In this document: in pieces, positions 5,700 to 14,600 of the stretch | How the letters are laid out: every line of letters begins with the position of its first letter | How positions within the stretch are numbered: the first letter of the stretch is position 1 | Source of the DNA: an uncultured Christensenellaceae bacterium | GTDB lineage: Bacteria; Bacillota; Clostridia; Christensenellales; Borkfalkiaceae | Direction: 5' to 3' | Length of the DNA: 29,025 nt | Assembly (NCBI GenBank): GCA_910587625.1 | Contig: CAJUMW010000017.1 | Location: 8,662-37,686 of the forward strand | Notes under the pieces: model-generated | What the model was told of the DNA's origin: nothing | Databases searched by the model: none | What the model saw: only the letters and a program-made list of their open reading frames with translations | Made by a program: the position numbers and the translations under genes

Positions 5700-8600
5700 G
5701 AACAGGTTGAGCAACCGTAACGCGGCTATACAAGAAATGCTCACGGACGGAGAGCAGATACAAAATTTTTACCGTTTCGTGGCGCAAAATCCGCACATCA
5801 GTCTGCACGACGCTTGTCAAATCATCATAAGCCGCCCGAACGCAGGCGTTTGTTATTCGTTCGAGGAGTGGAACGCAATGGGGCGGCGCATAACGCGCGG
5901 CAAAAAAGGAGTGCCGTATTATGACGCGGACGGGTATAAACAATTTGTGTTTGACGCGAACGACACGCACGGCGAAGAAAGGTATAAAAGGCTTGTATAC
6001 CCTATAAAGCGTTTGCTTGACGGACTCGACGCGCTGAACGGCACGGGGATGGCGACAGATTTGCGCGGAGATTATCGTAAGATCCACGTCGGTGTTGCGA
6101 CCTACTTGCAAGAGAACGGATATTTCACGGATGACGAAGAACGTAACCGACTTATATTAGAGGGCGTAACGTATTCGTTGTACAGCAAGACGGGCTTCCC
6201 GAAAAGCAACGGAATTACTATGCACGGTATGACGGGCGACCTTGCGGACAACGCACAGTTGTTCAAGGATGTCTGCGGCTTTGCAGATTTTCTGTACACG
6301 GAAATCGAAGATGCTTATGTTCGCAAACAAAACGAAGTCAAAGTCATTGACGACGTGGACGAAGAAACCGTATCTGACGAGCCTATAATTACCGAGAAGC
6401 CGCCCGAACCCGTTGCACAAACGGAAACGAAAGTCGGGCCGCAAATACCGCCGTTTTACAAAGAGTATTTGACCGCACAGGACAAATACCCGAAAGCAAT
6501 CGTTTTGACACGTTTGGGCGATTTCTATGAGATGTTCGGCGACAGCGCAAGAAAAGCGGCAGACAAACTCGAATTAACGCTTACGGGGCGAATCGTGGGT
6601 GCAGACCGCGTACCAATGTGCGGTGTACCTTTTCATAAAACGGACGATTATATTGAGAAGCTGTTAGAGCAGTATTCCGTTGTTGTGCTTGAAAAGGACA
6701 AAGAGCCGATTTATATTCAGTCTTACGCTGAAACGCTTGAACAAAACGCAGAAGCGGAAAAGCCTACGCCCGAACTTATCGAAGCAGATGATGACGAAGA
6801 TAGTCCGTTCGACAGCGACGAACAGTTTGAGCCGGACGAGGACGAAGAAGATTACGACGACGGTTTGAAGAATTGGGGTACAAACACGGACTATGACGAA
6901 TATATCGACGACGAACAAGAAAAAGAAAATCGTCCACAGACGAAGCCGAAACAGAGCAAACCTATACAGAGTCGCAAGCGCAAGGAAAAGCCGCAGTTGT
7001 CGCTGTTTGATATGCTTGACGGTAAGACGCAGGAGAAAACGCCGCAAGAACAGTTAATCGAATACGGCTTAAAAAACGGTAGCGGTATTCATCAAGGCAA
7101 ATTCCGTATATACGACAAGTACAAGGAAAATCCTACGGTAGAGGACTTTGCCGCTTTTCTCAAAAAAGAATACGGCGTAGGCGGTGGCGGTTATGAATTG
7201 GACGTATGGCACGATGCGAAAGGCTTACGCTTAAAGCAGAGAGATAAGTCGGGTAACGAGATATATGCGGTACTACTGAAATGGAAAGAGGTTGCGGTAG
7301 GCATAGCCGACCTAATCGATGATAATGAATACTTTACGGCAGAAGAAAAGGAAAAGTACGAACAGTACAGAATAGAGCGAAAAGCTGACAGAGAACGCTT
7401 TGAGCGCGGAGAGAAGTTAAAGAACGAGTTTGTAAAGCGCGTCATCGGCGCGGCAGACCAAGACCGTAAAGAGCGAATACAGACAGCGTATCTGAACAGT
7501 CCAAGCACATTTGCACAGTTTTTACGCTCGGAATACGGCAATTCGGTACAGGCAAGCGACGACTACCGTTTGCGATTCAATATCAACGAATTTTGGCTTA
7601 CGAAATACGACGAGAAAGGCAACACGGAAGCGAAATATACTTTTGCATTAAGTCAGTTTGCGGAACGTATTGGGAAACTCATTGACAGCGGCGAATATAT
7701 GTCGCTCGGCAAAGAGCTAACCCCCGAACAAGTCAAGATAAAGTCAATCGTGGACGCAATCATTAAAGAAGGTACGGGAAATTCCTACGAGGGGAATTGG
7801 ATCTCTGACTATTCAAGATTTGGCGACGACGAAGATTTTGTGCGAGAACACAAAAACGAAATCGCCGACGAGCTTGAAAGCCGCGAAGAAGTATCGGACG
7901 TAATGCTTACTCTTGACGGGTTTGATGTCAATTACTATACGGACTATGTAGAAAACTATATATCTCCCGACGATGAGGAGAACGAGGAGAACGAACGGCG
8001 TATAGTAGGTGGCGAACTCAATTCAATCAAGCAGCCAGCCGCAGAGAATACCGACTTAAACGCAGTCGGCTTCGACCAAAGCGAACTCGGCGGCGCAAAG
8101 GCAAGATTCAAGAGCAATATCGAAGCCATAAGACTACTCAAACGCCTTGATTTCGAGAAGCGTGAGCCTACACGCGACGAGCAAAAAACACTTGCTAAAT
8201 ACGTCGGTTGGGGCGGCTTGGCAAAAGCGTTTGACGAATACGACGAAAAGTGGCGAAGCGAATATTGCGAACTTATATCGACGCTCGATTCCGAAGATTA
8301 CGAGAAAGCAAAGGGTAGCGTTCTGAACGCGCACTACACAAGCAAGACCGTTATTGACGGTATGTATAAAGCGTTGGCACGATTCGGCGTTAAAGGCAAT
8401 AACCGCATATTAGAGCCTGCAATGGGAACGGGAAACTTTTTCGGCTTTATGCCCAAAGAGATACAAGAGAACGCGCGGCTGTACGGAGTTGAGCTTGACA
8501 ACATAACGGGCAAGCTCGCACAAAAACTGTACCCAAAAGCGAACATCCAAATCAAAGGCTTTGAACAAACGACCTTACCAAACAACCACTTTGATGTAGT

Positions 8601-11600
8601 TGTCGGCAACGTACCGTTCGGTGCGTACACCGTTTACGACAGCGATTATGCGCGTCAGAACTTTTATGTTCACGACTATTTCTTGGCAAAGAGCATTGAT
8701 AAGTTAAAGCCGAACGGCGTTATGGCGGTCATCACAAGTAGCGGTACTATGGACAAAATCAACCCGACCGTAAGAAAGTATCTCGCCGAACGTGCAGATC
8801 TGATCGGGGCGATAAGACTTCCGAATAACGCATTTACGCAAACGGCAGGAACACAAGTCGTTGCGGACATACTGTTTTTCAAAAAGCGCGAAAAGCAAGC
8901 GTATGTAGACACGGAGAACACCGAGTGGCTTGCGACGGGTAAGACAGAACAAGGGTATGATGTAAACAACTACTTCATCAGACACCCCGAAATGGTGCTT
9001 GGCGAATTTGTACAAGAACACGGTATGTACGGCGCGTTGGACTTAACTGTTAAACCAGACGGGCGCAACCTTGCGGATGCGCTCGAAGAAGCTGTAAGTC
9101 GTTTACCCGAAAACTTTTATGTAACGCCCGAATATACGGAGAGTGCGGAAGAAGAAAGCACGGCGGTGGACTACAACGTAAAACCGTTATGCTACAAAGC
9201 GCAAAACGGAAAACTGTATATGCGTGTGGGCGAAAGTATGGTAGAGCAAGAAATACCGACGCGCCCTGCGGATGCTTACGACCGCATTTGCGCAATGATA
9301 GAATTGCGCAATGAACTACGTTATGTTTTGGACATACAGACAGACGGGTGTACGGACGAAAAGCTAAAAGACGAACAGAGAACGCTCAACGCAAACTACG
9401 ACCGATTCGTGCGTCGTTACGGAATTATAAACGGTCAGACAAACACAAGGCTGTTTAAGGACGACGGGGACAGTGCATTGCTATTCGCTTGCGAGAACTT
9501 GTCGGACGATAAGAAAACCGCGACAAAAGCGGACATATTCAGTAAGCGCACGATAAGACCGTATATATCGGTAACAAGCACGGACGACTGTTTTGAAGCA
9601 TTGCAAATTTGCAAAAACGAGCGCGGCAACGTGGACATATCGTATATCGAAGAAATCACGAAAAAGGACTACGATACCGTACTTGCCGAACTCGGCGACG
9701 CGGTATTCCGCAATCCGTATGAAGTCAACCCCGACGACAAATATATGGGCTTTGAAACCGCCGAAGAATACTTGTCGGGCAAGGTCGTAGATAAACTTGC
9801 AACGGCAGAGAAGTACGCGGAAGTCTATCCTGACGGCGGTTACGAAAAGAACGTGCAAGCGTTGAAAGGGGTACAGCCCGAACAAATAAGAGCTTCCGAC
9901 ATAGCGGTACGGCTCGGCGCGAGTTGGGTTGACGAAAAGTATTACAAGCAATTCATATACGAGTTGTTAGACTTGCCGCCGCGCTATACGGACGGGGTGC
10001 GCTTGTTTTATAACCCGCACGATTCGAGTTGGCGTGTAGATGTATCAATGTATATGCACGGTCAATCTTATATGAACGTAAACAAGGTTTACGGTACGGA
10101 TCGCGTAAACGCCTACAAGCTCATAGAGGACTGTCTGAATTTGAGAGCGACGAGCGTATTCGATCCGATAAAGGACGGAAGCACAACACGCTACGAACTG
10201 AATAAGGGCGAAACGATAGCCGCGCGAGAAAAGCAAAACGCCATAAAGGAAGCGTTCAAGAATTGGATATACGCCGATCCCGAACGGCGCGAGGACTTGG
10301 AGAGAACATACAATGCGAAATTCAACCGCATAAAACTACCGTCCTATGACGGAAGCTATTTACGTTTTCCCGAAATGAATCCGGCGATAGAGTTGAAGCC
10401 GCACCAAAAGAACGCGGTACATCGAATCATCACGAGCGGTAACACTTTACTGCACCACGTTGTCGGTAGCGGCAAGACCTTTACGATTTGCGCGTCGATT
10501 ATGAAACTGCGCCAATACGGGCTTGCAAAGAAGCCAATGATAGCCGTACCCAATCACTTGGTACAGCAATGGGCGAACGAGTTTAGAACGCTCTATCCGA
10601 ACGCTAAACTGCTTATAGCAAGCAAAGACGATTTGGACAAAAACAACCGTCAGAAGTTTGTGAGTAAGGTTGCAATGGGCGATTGGGATGCCGTTATAAT
10701 CGCGCAATCGAGCTTTGCGAAGATACCCATATCAAGAGATAGGCAGATAGCGAAGATAAACGAAGAAATCGCGCGAATCGAAGAAACGGTTGAAGCCGTG
10801 CGCGACACGCAGGGCGGACGAAGCGGCGCGGTCAAGAACTTGGAGAAAATCAAGCGGAACAAGGAGGCACAACTCAAAAAGCTGACCGACGATAGCAAGA
10901 AAGACAACGTACTTATCTTCGAGAACTTGGGCGTGGACTACTTATTTATCGACGAAGCGCACTACTACAAAAACAAATTCCTATATACGAAAATGAACAA
11001 CGTATCTGGAATCAGTACGGCGGCAAGCCAACGCGCCAGCGACTTGGAATTGAAGTGTGAGTACATCAACGAATTACAAGGCGGCGACAAAGGTGTGGTA
11101 TTTGCTACGGGTACGCCCATATCGAACAGTATGACGGAAATGTACACAATGCAGTCGTACTTACAACAGCGGACTTTGCAGGAACTCGGTATAACGTACT
11201 TCGACGGTTGGGCGGCAGACTTCGGCGAAACTGTAACAAGCCTTGAAATGACACCTTCGGGGCAAGGTTACAAGCCGCGAACGAGGTTTAGTAAGTTTAC
11301 GAACTTGCCCGAACTCTTGACTATGTACCGCAGTTTTGCCGATGTGCAGACGAGCGATATGGTTAAGCTCGACGTACCCGACGCGGAACGTAAAGTGGTA
11401 AATCTTAAACCGAGCGACGCGGTGTTGGAACTTGCGGACGAGATAGCCGAACGCGCCGAGCGCATAAGCCGAGATAAGATACCGCCCGAAATCGACAATA
11501 TGTTGAAGATAACGAGCGACGGTAAAAAACTTGCGCTCGATCCGCGCTGCTATGATAGAAGCGCGGCAGACGAGGAGGGTAGTAAGCTCAATGTATGCGC

Positions 11601-14600
11601 CGACAATATCGCAGAGATATGGAACGACACGCACGACACGAAAGCAACGCAAATCGTCTTTTGTGATTTGTCAACCCCGAAGAAAGCGTTTGAGGACTAT
11701 GTGTACGGCGAGGACTTCGACGTATACAACGATTTGAAGTACAAGCTCGTACAGCGCGGCATACCGCCCGAACAGATTGCTTTTATACACGAAGCGAACA
11801 GCGACTTACAAAAGCAAGCGTTGTTCGACAAGGTAAACGCAGGAACGGTCAGAGTGCTTATAGGCTCGACAGAGAAATGCGGCGCAGGTACGAACGTACA
11901 AGAGCGGTTAATCGCGTTACATCATCTTGATACGCCGTACCGACCGAGCGATATGCAACAGCGCGAGGGGCGCATAATTAGGCAAGGCAACACGAACAAG
12001 CAAATCAAGATTTTTACCTATGTCAAAGAGCGCACGTTCGACAGTTATTCTTATCAAATATTGGAGAACAAGCAACGCTTTATATCGCAGATAGATAGAG
12101 GGGATTTGACTGTGCGCGAAGCGGACGATATTGACGAAACGACATTAACGTATGCCGAAATAAAGGCGATAACCGCCGCAAATCCGAAGATAAAGCAGAA
12201 GATGGAGGTGGACACGGAAGTTGCGCGGTTGCGCGTGTTAGAGGGGCAATACAAGAAGAATTTGTACGCATTGCAGGACAAAGTGCGAAAGAGCTTGCCC
12301 GAAGATATACAGCGGCAAACGCTGTACTTGGAACGCTTGCGCGAAGATATTGCAACGGTCAAAGCAAAGCACAGCGTAGATCCCGAACGGTTTTCAATAA
12401 GCGTTATGGGTAAAGTCTATACCGATAAGAAAGAGGGCGGCTTGGCGTTAATGAACGCGCTACACGCTAATAAGACCGATACGGTCGTTGCGGAATATGC
12501 AGGCTTCAAGATAAGTTTGAACCCTATGATATTTTTGGTTGGCGAACGCTCGGTATCGCTTACGGGAATCGGTAAGTACAGTATGGACATAGGCGAGAGC
12601 GCAAGCGGTTTACTTACGAGATTGGATAATTTCTGTAAGGAATTTCCGTCAAGAGAAGAACGCGCCGAAAATAGACTCAACCAACTCAAACACGATTTGA
12701 CAGTTGCGGAAGAAGAAATCAAGAAGCCGTTTGAACACGCTGACCGCCTTACTGCCTTGCTCAAAGAACAAGCGGAACTCAATGCCGAACTCGATATAGG
12801 CAAGCGCGAGGAAATCATAATGGACGACAGTAAGGAAGAAAACATTGTAGTAAACGTGGACGAAGAGGCGGCTATGAAAATTCCGGAACGAAAGGTCGTT
12901 CAGACAACGTATAAGAAAAAGTCGCGCAGAACGCTCGGAGAGAGCAACGCGAGCTTGTACCGTAAAAAGCAAAGCGAAAACGCCGAATCGTATGTATTTA
13001 TCGGTAACGGCGACAATTACGAGATATACGGCGAACGCGCAGAAGAACTTGCCGAGAGGTACGGCTTGCCGCTCATTACGGACACGCTTTCGGGCGACGA
13101 ACAAAAAGTGCTGTCGTTAGATATTGACACGCTTGATAAGGTCGTGAGCGGTATTGACGACGACGGACATAAGACGGTCATTTTAGAGCCGTTGGACGAA
13201 ATTAAGGAGGACACATTTATAGACAACGAAGATAAGATTGCCGCAATGGAAGTGGCGGTATTACCCGACTATACTATCGGGCAGGACGATATGCACGACG
13301 CAGGTTACACTTGGGACGGTATGTTGCCGCTTCGCAAGCGTATGGCAAAAATGCTTGTCGGTCTTGGACTTCCCGTTGTCGCGCTCAAAGGCGACGACAC
13401 CGAAAGAAAGGTTACGTCCACAGACGAAGTAGAACGTGGCGGAAACCTTTTCGGAATAGAAAAACCCGATTGGAACGAGTTTATCGCGTCGGATAAAGGC
13501 AGAGCGTACTTGACCGCAAGACTGATGTTTTGTCAGTCGGCGAAAAAAGAAGTGAACGAAGAAATGGACTACTTCCCTGCAATGTACACGGACGGACTTT
13601 CGGACAATATGTTTGCAGAGCGGGTCGCACTTGAAAAATGCTTGAAAGATATGCCGCGCCCCGACACCGAGCAAATAAAACCGTATGTTAAAAACTTGCT
13701 TAATGATTTTACGATAAGATTCGGCAACTTTCCGCTCGGCGAGTACGGTTGGGAAATCGGCAATGTGCGCGACGACCTTGCCAAGTTTATACCGGACGAA
13801 GAAATAAGCAAGTACGCACAAGAGCTTGCGTATGAGGAAAGATTGCACGAGGAAATCGACGAGCGGCTTGAAGAAATCGTTTGGCTGAACGGCAGAACGG
13901 AGGGCTTCGATAAAGAGCTTATACCCGATATTATCAACGACTTGAAACCCGACTTTGAAAACAGCTTTTTCAATAAGAGCGGCGAGGACTATTATGACGA
14001 GTGGTATGACGAATTTGCGGAAGAAAAACTTGCGCCGTACTTGGAAACGAAAGCGGTAGATAACACTATCGACTTGACGAAGCCGTACTACTACGGCAAG
14101 GACACGAGCAATGCGGCGTTCTATTACTTGCCGAGTTTGAGTTACGATACGCTACCCGAAATCAAAGAACAAGCGGACAGTTACATTATCGCCGCGCCCG
14201 TAAGTTATTTGTCGGACGAAATCACGGACAAGTACAACATCTTCTTTTTGAAAACCGATAGTGACATTACTATGGACGAACTCAAAAACAAAGATACGGC
14301 GATAGGCAGTATGCAGACCGCCGTACATAACGTGGTCGAAGCTCGGCACAAAGAATACATCAACGCTCTGAACTTGCATACGGATTGCAAGAACGCCATA
14401 GACAAGGCAATATCGGAAAACTATGACGGTATGCACTTGAAAGACGGTTTTGAAAACGCGCTTATCGACAAGTACGGTATGGGAGAAATCAACTATGTGC
14501 TTGCGAACACGGTACAGTATTTTTATGACGACGGACGGATTAGCCGCGACAATAAGGCTTGGGCTAACAAGATAGAAATAACTGAGAACGAGGGACACCG

